From Bacillota bacterium (GTDB lineage: Bacteria; Bacillota_A; Clostridia; DSM-8532): a DNA stretch of 5,146 bases. A program made the translations under genes and the position numbers. This document shows, one piece after another, positions 1 to 5,102 of the stretch; positions within the stretch are counted from its first letter, which is position 1; every line of letters starts with the position of its first letter. The notes beneath the pieces are model-generated. The model worked only from the letters and a program-made list of their open reading frames with translations, ran no database searches and had not been told where the DNA came from. Location: contig JAFADM010000414.1 of NCBI GenBank assembly GCA_023424865.1, positions 1 through 5,146 of the forward strand, given 5' to 3'.

Positions 1-59
1 ACATCCTTAACCACTCCTTGGCGGCCGTAGGATTTTGACACACGATCCAGCTCTATCAT
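1..59 (-). CDS. ABC transporter ATP-binding protein, N-terminal fragment
   Basis: This partial gene is read leftward from an ATG at 59-57 and leaves the window after 19 codons. The peptide begins MIELDRVSKSYGRQGVVKD, the usual opening of an ABC-transporter nucleotide-binding subunit: a first beta strand, then Ser-Tyr-Gly, where Tyr11 would be the A-loop aromatic that stacks on ATP adenine. The Walker A motif lies outside the window. The start is supported by AAAGGAG at 74-68, eight bases before the ATG. The gene is first in its transcription unit, with its own promoter at 214-242, a probable operator and a leader of about 150 bases. Substrate and direction of transport cannot be told from 19 residues. 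The family call is fairly safe; anything narrower would be a guess. Confidence 0.8.
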   Translation of the reverse strand, partial: MIELDRVSKSYGRQGVVKD

Positions 60-177
60 CAAAGCAGCTCCTTTCAATGCTTCAACAGGAAATAGAGAAA
101 ACTCAGGACTTTACAGATAAAGACTAATTTCCCTTTGAAGCTTTAATGCTTTAAGAATAACAATCTGCAAAAAAACA

Positions 178-213
178 AACTGACAACCTAATGTATATTA
201 GGGGTTGTCAGTT
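178..213. promoter_or_regulatory. Long inverted repeat at the ABC promoter start site, probable operator
   Basis: The arms AACTGACAACC (178-188) and GGTTGTCAGTT (203-213) are perfect 11-base inverted repeats. An alternative pairing gives a 15-bp stem: AACTGACAACCTAAT against ATTAGG plus TTGTCAGTT, with a GTAT loop and two bulged G residues. The repeat abuts the -10 hexamer and covers about -6 to +30 of the predicted transcript, the classic place for a repressor site. Length and symmetry fit a dimeric winged-helix or TetR-type repressor, but I cannot name the family. On the minus strand a T-rich run (GTTTGTTTTTTT) follows the repeat. A terminator or attenuator reading is therefore possible, but most of the upstream arm lies at or before the predicted start and the T run is not flush with the shorter stem that would be transcribed. 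Confidence 0.65.
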
Positions 214-242
214 ATTATAACAAAAATTCAAAACCTGGTCAA
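214..242 (-). promoter_or_regulatory. Sigma-A promoter of the ABC operon
   Basis: On the minus strand, TTGACC (242-237) and TATAAT (219-214) are separated by exactly 17 bases, one mismatch from the vegetative consensus. The predicted start is near 207, giving an untranslated leader of about 148 bases before the ATG at 59. The inverted repeat at 178-213 begins directly after the -10 element, so the promoter is probably repressed by a protein bound there. Confidence 0.75.
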
Positions 243-264
243 ACGACAAAAGTTGTCACTTGGA

Positions 265-287
265 AATAAAGTGTACTTTATTACACT
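265..287. promoter_or_regulatory. Upstream dyad of the ABC promoter, possible regulator site
   Basis: Two overlapping symmetries occur here. AATAAAGT (265-272) and ACTTTATT (275-282) form an 8-base inverted repeat around GT. AGTGTA (270-275) and TACACT (282-287) form a 6-6-6 dyad, the geometry of CRP/FNR-type sites. The second is centred about 71.5 bases upstream of the predicted ABC start, a position from which such activators can act. Both readings are inference from symmetry alone in AT-rich DNA. Confidence 0.3.
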
Positions 288-354
288 CTATTGCTTCTTT
301 TTTTGCATGAAAAAATTTTTTGAATGGGAAAGAATGAACGGTTAAAAAGACAAT

Positions 355-380
355 AAAAAGAGCTTCCCAAAAGGAAGCCC
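355..380 (-). terminator. Rho-independent terminator of prfA
   Basis: Read on the minus strand, GGGCTTCC (380-373) pairs with GGAAGCTC (367-360) in an 8-bp stem with one G-U pair and a 5-base loop. It is followed at once by TTTTT (359-355) and a further T-rich stretch. It lies 75 bases after the prfA stop codon and isolates prfA from the ABC operon. Confidence 0.85.
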
Positions 381-454
381 CTGCGATAAACCCTCTAAGA
401 TTTGAAATCTAAGCTTTAAAAAGATATCCGGCATTAAAATGTCATAAAAGGACC

Positions 455-1531
455 TTAATCTTCCCCGCCCGTACTTAAGCGATCCGCTTGATCCGTTGTT
501 ATAAGGGCATCAATGATCTCATCCATATCTCCGTTGAGAAAGCCCTCAATCTGATATAGAGTGAGGCCGATCCGGTGATCCGTTACACGCCGCTGGGGGT
601 AATTATAGGTGCGTATCCGCTCGCTCCGATCCCCTGTGCCTACCTGGGATTTACGGTTCTCCGCAAGCTCGCTGCTCTGCTTTTTCATCTCGATTTCATA
701 GAGCTTGGCTTTTAGTACCCTCATAGCCTTGTCCCTGTTTTTATGCTGGGAACGCTGGTCCTGACAGGTAACTACAATACCGGAAGGCAAATGGGTAATA
801 CGAATGGCCGACGAGGTTTTGTTAATATGCTGACCGCCCGCACCGGAAGCTCTGTAGGTATCCACCTCAATATCCGCAGGATTAATTTCCACCTCGTCCA
901 CCTCATCCACCTCGGGAAGCACGGCGACGGTTGCGGTAGAGGTATGAATACGGCCCCCGGATTCCGTTGAAGGAACCCTTTGAACCCGATGCACACCGCT
1001 TTCAAATTTCAGTCGGCTGAAAGCCCCCTTGCCTTCAATTTCAAAGACAATTTCCTTAAATCCCCCAATTTCAGTGGGATTGGAGTCGATAATATCCGTT
1101 GTCCATCCTCTGGCTTCCGCGTAATGGGCGTACATACGGTAAAGCACTGCTGCAAAGAGCGCCGCCTCATCTCCCCCTGCGCCTCCGCGGATTTCCACAA
1201 TAACATTGCGTTCGTCATTGGGATCCTTGGGCATGAGCATAACCTTAAGCTCCCGCTCCACCTTTTCCATTCCCTTTGACGCTTCTTCTATTTCCAGCTC
1301 TATCATTTCCTGCATGGCGTCATCCGGTTTTTCACCCAGCATGATCTCTGCCTCGGCCAGGGCCTTTTTGTAGCCCTTATACTCCCTGAATTTCTCAACC
1401 AGCTCCGATAATTCGGCATGCTCCTTCATAAACCTCAAATACTGGGTCTGGTCATTTATAACCGCCGGATCCGCAAGGCGCATGTTTAGCTCCTCAAAAC
1501 GATTGTCAATTGATTCCAGCCTGTCAAGCAT
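455..1531 (-). CDS. prfA: Peptide chain release factor 1 (RF1)
   Basis: This cytoplasmic class I release factor recognises UAA and UAG in the ribosomal A site and triggers hydrolysis of peptidyl-tRNA. The product has 358 residues, the normal RF1 length. An N-terminal helical domain covers about residues 1-105. The codon-reading motif Pro-Ser-Thr is at 187-189, in [14 protein letters not shown]; this is the PxT signature of RF1, whereas RF2 has SPF. The catalytic GGQ loop is at 232-234, in [13 protein letters not shown]. The 45-residue distance between the two motifs equals that in Escherichia coli RF1. The C-terminal [14 protein letters not shown] segment is typical. The ATG at 1531 has TGAGGTGA at 1543-1536 as ribosome binding site. 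The gene lies 69 bases behind the PHP gene with no terminator between them and is closed by the hairpin at 355-380. The usual Firmicute neighbour prmC, whose product methylates the GGQ glutamine, is absent from this window. Confidence 0.97.
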   Translation of the reverse strand: MLDRLESIDNRFEELNMRLADPAVINDQTQYLRFMKEHAELSELVEKFREYKGYKKALAEAEIMLGEKPDDAMQEMIELEIEEASKGMEKVERELKVMLMPKDPNDERNVIVEIRGGAGGDEAALFAAVLYRMYAHYAEARGWTTDIIDSNPTEIGGFKEIVFEIEGKGAFSRLKFESGVHRVQRVPSTESGGRIHTSTATVAVLPEVDEVDEVEINPADIEVDTYRASGAGGQHINKTSSAIRITHLPSGIVVTCQDQRSQHKNRDKAMRVLKAKLYEIEMKKQSSELAENRKSQVGTGDRSERIRTYNYPQRRVTDHRIGLTLYQIEGFLNGDMDEIIDALITTDQADRLSTGGED

Positions 1532-1600
1532 ACTTTCACCTCATAAAATAAAATTTTTAAAAATAAAGTAACAGGAACCTTCTCGTCCAGGCCGGACCCG

Positions 1601-2317
1601 CTATCGTCTCTGCCCCAGCTTTTGCTTGAGCTTTTCAATGGAGGTGTTTGCCACCAATTCCTTTGGAAATCCCAGCTCCTTTAATAACTCCAGGGCTTCC
1701 CGCTGCTCGCCCACATCGGTGTGTATATGGGCATCGCTGTTAACTACAATATAAATATGGTGTTTTTCGCACAGCTCCAAAAGCTCAATGTAGTTTTCCC
1801 GGGCATTGGACCTGTAGCTGTTGGGTCTTAAGGAGGAATTGTTGACCTCAAGAAGGACACCCGCGTCGGCGGCAGCCCGGGCAAACTCCAGATAATCAAG
1901 AGGAATGCGGCTGTCGTCGGGATGGCCGATAATATTGACATATTTGTTTTTCATGCAATTAATCATGGCCCGTGTATTCTGTTGTATGGTGGTTGTATTG
2001 AGACAGGGGGGGTGAGCGCTGGCAATGACCACATCCAGAGCTTCCGGCTTGCAGGTGGCTGCGTCAAGCTCCCCTGCTTCGTTCAGCACATTAGCTTCGA
2101 TCCCCTTTAATATTTCAACATCAAACATGACCGGCGGAAGCACCTTTAAATTGTGAAAATAATAGTCATGGCAGCTCCCGGGCATTAAAGGGCCGTGATC
2201 GGTCACGGCAATAAGCTCCAGGCCCTTCTCCCCTGCTTCCTTTGCGTATTCGGTGATGGTACTGTATGCATGTCCGCTGGCTACCGTATGAAAATGGCAG
2301 TCTGCAATGAGTCTCAT
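1601..2317 (-). CDS. PHP-domain phosphatase, YcdX family
   Basis: This 238-residue protein consists of a single PHP domain, a metal-dependent phosphoesterase fold, and matches the E. coli YcdX subfamily in length and motifs. The nine ligands of the trinuclear metal site are all present, each one residue later than in YcdX: His8 and His10 (DCHFHT), His16, His41 (TDHGP), Glu74 (GIEAN), His102 (SAHPP), His132 (GHPDD), Asp195 and His197 (SDAH). The protein should therefore be an active metal-dependent phosphatase, probably with zinc. The physiological substrate of the family is not settled. No signal peptide or membrane segment is seen, so it is cytoplasmic. The ATG at 2317 follows GAAGGAAG (2334-2327). 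prfA lies 69 bases downstream on the same strand and is probably co-transcribed. Histidinol phosphatase, another PHP member, is a less likely reading because the whole metal-ligand set and length follow YcdX. Confidence 0.9.
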   Translation of the reverse strand: MRLIADCHFHTVASGHAYSTITEYAKEAGEKGLELIAVTDHGPLMPGSCHDYYFHNLKVLPPVMFDVEILKGIEANVLNEAGELDAATCKPEALDVVIASAHPPCLNTTTIQQNTRAMINCMKNKYVNIIGHPDDSRIPLDYLEFARAAADAGVLLEVNNSSLRPNSYRSNARENYIELLELCEKHHIYIVVNSDAHIHTDVGEQREALELLKELGFPKELVANTSIEKLKQKLGQRR

Positions 2318-2385
2318 ATTCTAACACTTCCTTCAGTTACTTGTGTGAATTCTCCGTTGTATTATGCACGAATATTCCAGAATCC

Positions 2386-2414
2386 ATTATACATGATTTC
2401 AGCCAATAATCGCA
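2386..2414 (-). promoter_or_regulatory. Proximal promoter candidate of the PHP-prfA unit
   Basis: On the minus strand a perfect TATAAT (2391-2386) lies 17 bases after TGCGAT (2414-2409), a poor -35. Predicted transcription would start near 2379 and give a leader of about 60 bases before the ATG at 2317. The -10 is strong and the -35 weak, so strength may depend on an activator or on the outer promoter. Confidence 0.5.
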
Positions 2415-2433
2415 CAGGATTAGCACAAATAGT

Positions 2434-2464
2434 TTTATAGCTCCTGTTAAGCTATTGTTGTCAA
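2434..2464 (-). promoter_or_regulatory. Distal promoter candidate of the PHP-prfA unit
   Basis: On the minus strand a perfect TTGACA (2464-2459) is followed after 19 bases by TATAAA (2439-2434), or after 18 bases by CTATAA. The spacing is longer than ideal. An ATAGCT/AGCTAT inverted repeat (2437-2442 and 2450-2455) lies between the two hexamers and could be an operator. The -35 overlaps a TTGTCA on the opposite strand that could serve the divergent operon. Confidence 0.4.
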
Positions 2465-2621
2465 GCCCTGTCCAGAGCGTATTTATCACCTTTGCGGGTT
2501 AATTAAGCCGATTTTGCGGAACCAAATCACACATTCTGTAATAGGATATAGCAAGACCTTTTGCGCATTGGGTCTGTCACCTGTTCCATGCTTTTCATTC
2601 CCAGTGGGCAAGTATTATTTC

Positions 2622-2635
2622 TAGGAGGTATCCTA
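2622..2635 (+). promoter_or_regulatory. Strong ribosome binding site in a small hairpin
   Basis: AGGAGGT (2623-2629) is a near-perfect anti-16S match, five bases before the ATG at 2635, and it fixes the start of the 335-residue protein. The same bases form a perfect 5-bp inverted repeat, TAGGA (2622-2626) and TCCTA (2631-2635), around GGTA. The hairpin would include most of the Shine-Dalgarno and the A of the start codon. It is short and may be fortuitous. Confidence 0.7.
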
Positions 2636-3642
2636 TGCCCTCGTCCGGCAACAGCGCCATAAGTCCTTTGGATAAAATACGCATCAAAAACGGCATTGAA
2701 GAACTTAAATCCCAATTCAATACGGTGCTAAAAAAAAGCCATGGAGAGGCGGCAAACCTCATTAATGACAGAAGGCTTTATTTCACGACCCTCTTTCTGC
2801 TTCTTCCGGAAATAGACAATGCCAATCTGTACAGTGAGCTTGCTTCCAGAAACCTTCTGGCTATAAAGGTCTGCGCCATAGCCCTCAGGGATCCGGGCCT
2901 TGAATCCCGTGTTCAGCCCGTCAACTCCGATAATGAGGCGAACCTTAAGGATTCACTTAAATGGATCCTGAAAACAGGCGCAGCCAACGACGGGCTTTCC
3001 GACGACTTTGAACAGGTATTGGATTCGGCTGCTGCCATGCTTATAAAAAAACACAAGGATACGGAGCTTATGCCTCTTATTGCGGAAATGATCTTTAAAC
3101 GCAATAAACGGGGCGGTCTCATCCATGATTTGGTCTGGGCTTATTTTCAGCAGCGGGATCCAAAATCCCTTCGGACCATCGCCCGCTTTTTGCTGTCCGA
3201 AAATACCCAGGATGTTCAGCTGGCCGCCCAGCTTCTCCACCTCCCCCAATCCGAGGGGATGGGCCGAAGCAACGACAGGCAGCGCCAGTATAATAATTTT
3301 TTGTCCTGGCTTAATGAAAACGAAGCCTATATGTTTGCCTCCCGGGAGAGCTTCCAGTGTTCCAGCGAACCCAACGCCTATGAGGTGGATCTCAATGCCA
3401 AATACCTGTGTAAGCGCATTTCACCACTTCAAACAGGCCTTAAAGAAGCTGATCTGACGGCTGGTGAGAAAAAGCGCCTGGATAAATTCAGAATGGTCCG
3501 GGAGCAGGACAGGGAAACACTCTCCGCTTTCTCAAACCAGATGTACCGGCGTAATCCTCAATCCTGGCAGCGCTGGATAGAAAGAACCTCCGACGAACAG
3601 ATTCGTATGGCTAAAAAAAGCGGTCAGGGGGGATTGGCATGA
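2635..3642 (+). CDS. Uncharacterised protein translationally coupled to tgl
   Basis: I do not recognise this 335-residue protein, and no catalytic motif, signal peptide or transmembrane segment is obvious. It is soluble-looking and mostly helical. Residues 1-90 are helical with a short hydrophobic patch near 50-58 (FTTLFLLLP). Residues about 120-205 contain successive amphipathic helices (VLDSAAAMLIKKH, LMPLIAEMIFKR, LRTIARFLLSEN, VQLAAQLLHLP) resembling HEAT or ARM-like alpha repeats. Residues about 275-335 are highly charged and glutamine-rich, with Gln at 291, 302, 309, 312, 322 and 331 and Lys at 279, 280, 284, 327 and 328. Cysteines are at 80, 242 and 259. The start is set by AGGAGGT at 2623-2629. 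The stop overlaps the tgl start in ATGA, so both proteins are likely made together. By context it may be a spore protein that helps, positions or is cross-linked by Tgl; that is inference only. Confidence 0.85.
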   Translation: MPSSGNSAISPLDKIRIKNGIEELKSQFNTVLKKSHGEAANLINDRRLYFTTLFLLLPEIDNANLYSELASRNLLAIKVCAIALRDPGLESRVQPVNSDNEANLKDSLKWILKTGAANDGLSDDFEQVLDSAAAMLIKKHKDTELMPLIAEMIFKRNKRGGLIHDLVWAYFQQRDPKSLRTIARFLLSENTQDVQLAAQLLHLPQSEGMGRSNDRQRQYNNFLSWLNENEAYMFASRESFQCSSEPNAYEVDLNAKYLCKRISPLQTGLKEADLTAGEKKRLDKFRMVREQDRETLSAFSNQMYRRNPQSWQRWIERTSDEQIRMAKKSGQGGLA

Positions 3643-4397
3643 TTATTATAGGCAATACGCCTGCGGACATCAACGAGCTTTCCGGCCAGTACCCGGCCAA
3701 TGGTATTGAAGCTGCCATTCTTAAAATCATGAATGACAGCGCTTCAAACTATACCTTTTCGTCAAAGGAGCTCCTGGATTTTGAGCTTAAGCTGAGAAAG
3801 GAAATTGTGGCTGCCTCCTATGAATTGTATAAAAGCGGCCTGGATTTTGCCATCTTCAGAAAATCACGCTGCAACCCCAAATACTGGGAGCGTACACCTC
3901 AGGGCGGCTTTCTTTTAAAAAGCGATGTAAAACCCTCCGATGCCATTAACGATATTTTCAATAACGGCTCCCGCTATGGCACCGAATGTGCCACGGCTAT
4001 GGTGATGATTTATTATAAAGCGCTTTTAAACCTTTTGGGAGAAGAAAAGTTTAACCGGCTCTTCCCCAAAATTCACCTTATGAACTGGCACTACATTGAT
4101 CCGAATTTGAGAGAAATCGGCTCTATGCGAAAGGCTGACGATTTCCTCCCTGGCGATCGCCTTTATTTTGCCAACCCTGACGTGGATCCGGCCACACCTG
4201 AATGGCAGGGCGAAAACGTCATCGACCTGTCCAATGGCCTCTATTACGGTCATGGCGTGGGGGTTCACCGGGCGGAGGGCATCATCAGGGCCTTAAACCG
4301 AAACCGCGCCCGGGGTGCGGATGAAACGGCCTATTTAATGGATTCCGCCGCTCGCCCCAATTTTAAAAATCTCTACAGGCTTTCCGGAGAAAGCTGA
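3639..4397 (+). CDS. tgl: Protein-glutamine gamma-glutamyltransferase (spore coat transglutaminase)
   Basis: Tgl forms isopeptide bonds between glutamine and lysine side chains. In B. subtilis it cross-links coat proteins such as GerQ late in sporulation. The product has 252 residues against about 245 there, and homology is visible from the first residues (MIIIGNTPADINE against the MIIVSG start) to the end. Catalytic Cys117 lies in GTECATAMVMIYY, equivalent to Cys116 of B. subtilis; Glu116 before it matches Glu115; Glu192 in QGENVIDL matches Glu187; His205 in YYGHGVGV matches His200. These equivalences come from aligning to a remembered sequence. Other conserved blocks are FELKLRKEIVAAS (48-60), NPKYWERTPQGGF (79-91) and LPGDRLYFANPD (170-181). 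All catalytic residues are kept, so it is probably active. There is no signal peptide, as expected for a mother-cell enzyme. The ATG sits in an ATGA overlap with the preceding gene, behind AGGGGGGA (3626-3633). No terminator follows in its own direction. Confidence 0.93.
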   Translation: MIIIGNTPADINELSGQYPANGIEAAILKIMNDSASNYTFSSKELLDFELKLRKEIVAASYELYKSGLDFAIFRKSRCNPKYWERTPQGGFLLKSDVKPSDAINDIFNNGSRYGTECATAMVMIYYKALLNLLGEEKFNRLFPKIHLMNWHYIDPNLREIGSMRKADDFLPGDRLYFANPDVDPATPEWQGENVIDLSNGLYYGHGVGVHRAEGIIRALNRNRARGADETAYLMDSAARPNFKNLYRLSGES

Positions 4398-4462
4398 ACA
4401 AAACAAGACCTGGAGACCTTGGTCCCTTCGCTTTAGCCCAATCGGCACCTACGTACAATTAC

Positions 4463-4496
4463 AAAAAAAAGGCTGCAGGGGTATTCCCTTGCAGCC
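4463..4496 (-). terminator. Rho-independent terminator of hsp20
   Basis: Read on the minus strand, an 11-bp stem with one G-U pair (4496-4486 with 4481-4471; core GGCTGCA/TGCAGCC) and a 4-base loop is followed by eight T residues (4470-4463). It lies 21 bases after the hsp20 stop. On the plus strand the hairpin is followed by GGCCGG rather than T residues, so it should not be an efficient intrinsic terminator for tgl. Confidence 0.92.
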
Positions 4497-4517
4497 GGCC
4501 GGAAAGGCTCTATAAGC

Positions 4518-4967
4518 TTATTCGATGGAGACTTTTCTGCTTCTTGTGCCCGGTTCCGCCTTAGGCAGAACAACTGTAAGTACACCGTCCTTGTAAGTTG
4601 CCTTCACATCCTCATTTTTGATATTCTGAACGTGGAAGCTTCTTTTAAAGGAGCCGCTGCTGCGTTCCCTATATATATAACCGTCGTTTTCCTCATCCTT
4701 TTCCTGCTTGATGTCCACGCCCAGGGTCAGGATATCATCGTTTAGGTCAATAAGGATGTCTTCTTTTTTAACGCCGGGAATTTCCGCTTCAACCACATAC
4801 TCCTTCTCGTTTTCCTTGATGTCGGCACGGATGGGCGAAGTAATTGCCGACACTCTGGCAAAGAAGGGATCTTTGAAGAATTCATCAAAAACCCTGTCCA
4901 GTCCGAAAAAGTCCTCTTTCCTTGAAACGCCATTGTTTCTTCTTGGGTAAGGTACCATACTAAACAT
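4518..4967 (-). CDS. Hsp20-family small heat-shock protein (Hsp18-like)
   Basis: This ATP-independent chaperone binds unfolding proteins and keeps them soluble as part of an oligomer. The product has 149 residues, typical for the family. The N-terminus MFSMVPYPRRNN with KEDFFGLDRVFDEFF closely resembles clostridial Hsp18. The alpha-crystallin domain covers about residues 45-137, with AEIPGVKKED (61-70), YIYRERSSGSFKRSF (97-111) and GVLTVVLPK (128-136). The C-terminal Val-Ser-Ile (146-148) is the IxI-type motif that docks subunits. I chose the ATG at 4967 because GGAGGTG (4980-4974) lies six bases before it. A reading frame extending upstream to a TTG at 5078 would run through the ribosome binding site and a CtsR box, and it starts upstream of the predicted transcript start. 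Two CtsR boxes and a sigma-A promoter lie upstream, and a strong terminator follows, so this is a single-gene heat-shock unit. Confidence 0.95.
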   Translation of the reverse strand: MFSMVPYPRRNNGVSRKEDFFGLDRVFDEFFKDPFFARVSAITSPIRADIKENEKEYVVEAEIPGVKKEDILIDLNDDILTLGVDIKQEKDEENDGYIYRERSSGSFKRSFHVQNIKNEDVKATYKDGVLTVVLPKAEPGTRSRKVSIE

Positions 4968-4973
4968 AAAAAA

Positions 4974-4980
4974 CACCTCC
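4974..4980 (-). promoter_or_regulatory. Ribosome binding site that sets the hsp20 start
   Basis: GGAGGTG on the minus strand lies six bases before the ATG at 4967. It decides against longer upstream starts in the same frame (an ATG at 4982, which overlaps it, and a TTG at 5078). Confidence 0.85.
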
Positions 4981-5016
4981 ATAATTTTGACACATTTAAT
5001 TTTTATTGTTTTCGAG

Positions 5017-5039
5017 TTTGATTTTGACTTTCTTTGACC
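5017..5039 (-). promoter_or_regulatory. Proximal CtsR box of hsp20
   Basis: On the minus strand, GGTCAAAGAAAGTCAAA (5039-5023) matches the CtsR operator: tandem heptads [A/G]GTCAAA separated by NAN, here GAA. CtsR is the repressor of class III heat-shock genes (clp genes and others) in Firmicutes. The box spans about +4 to +20 of the predicted hsp20 transcript, where it would block transcription initiation. It is part of a 23-base repeat that continues six bases further (ATCAAA) and is identical to the copy at 5080-5102. Confidence 0.92.
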
Positions 5040-5049
5040 TTGTGAGATT

Positions 5050-5078
5050 ATTTTACCGTTTACCATGGATGAGATCAA
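5050..5078 (-). promoter_or_regulatory. Sigma-A promoter of hsp20
   Basis: On the minus strand, TTGATC (5078-5073) and TAAAAT (5055-5050) are 17 bases apart. The predicted start is near 5043, with a leader of about 75 bases. The promoter lies exactly between the two CtsR boxes, which is consistent with heat-inducible derepression. Confidence 0.78.
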
Positions 5079-5079
5079 C

Positions 5080-5102
5080 TTTGATTTTGACTTTCTTTGA
5101 CC
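5080..5102 (-). promoter_or_regulatory. Distal CtsR box of hsp20
   Basis: This second copy is identical to the 23 bases at 5017-5039 and contains the CtsR operator GGTCAAAGAAAGTCAAA (5102-5086). It lies just upstream of the -35 hexamer, at about -43 to -59. The offset between the two copies is 63 bases. Confidence 0.9.

Larger units (their letters stand above)
60..454. other. Intergenic region between prfA and the ABC operon
   Basis: This 395-base stretch has no convincing gene on either strand. Read on the minus strand, it holds the prfA terminator (355-380), an AT-rich segment with an A6T6 run at about 310-321, a dyad at 265-287, a promoter (214-242), a long inverted repeat (178-213) and an untranslated leader of about 150 bases for the ABC gene. 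The leader contains no ATG on the minus strand between 180 and 60, so I see no leader peptide. Confidence 0.7.
2318..2634. other. Divergent intergenic region between the PHP gene and the tgl operon
   Basis: These 317 bases separate two divergent transcription units and contain no credible gene. Toward the PHP gene there are two promoter candidates (2386-2414 and 2434-2464). Toward the plus-strand operon there is a weak sigma-A candidate (TTGTCA at 2458-2463, 17 bases, ATTTAT at 2481-2486) and a strong ribosome binding site at 2623-2629. An ATAGCT/AGCTAT inverted repeat (2437-2442 and 2450-2455) lies inside the outer PHP promoter. I found no good sigma-E or sigma-K promoter upstream of 2635; the nearest is CATTCTGTA (2532-2540), one base off the sigma-K -10 pattern but without a matching -35. 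Confidence 0.55.

Noticed and set aside
890..915. Short tandem repeat inside prfA encoding repeated Asp-Glu-Val.
   Set aside because: The spacing between the PST and GGQ motifs is the same as in E. coli RF1, so there is no inserted repeat; the acidic stretch is within normal family variation.
743..1279. Plus-strand open frames antisense to prfA.
   Set aside because: They are shadows of the strongly conserved RF1 coding sequence and resemble no protein I know.
1532..1600. AT-rich gap before prfA as a separate prfA promoter.
   Set aside because: The only hexamer pair (TTACTT, 17 bases, TTTTAT) is poor and would place the transcript start on the ribosome binding site.
2532..2573. Possible sporulation promoters before the 335-residue gene (CATTCTGTA at 2532-2540; GGATAT at 2544-2549 with CATTGGGT at 2566-2573).
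   Set aside because: The first has no matching -35 for sigma-K. The second deviates from the sigma-E consensus at several bases and in spacing. Neither is good enough to annotate.
2554..2575. AGACC/GGTCT inverted repeat in the leader of the plus-strand operon, as an RNA switch or terminator.
   Set aside because: The arms are only five bases with a 12-base loop, there is no T run, and no known riboswitch core is visible.
4986..4992. A single TGTCAAA heptad on the minus strand near the hsp20 ribosome binding site, as a third CtsR half-site.
   Set aside because: CtsR needs two heptads in tandem; this one is single and has T instead of A or G in the first position.
4968..5078. N-terminal extension of the Hsp20 reading frame by 37 residues to a TTG at 5078.
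   Set aside because: It overlaps the ribosome binding site, the proximal CtsR box and the promoter, starts upstream of the predicted transcript start, and is absent from Hsp18-type proteins.
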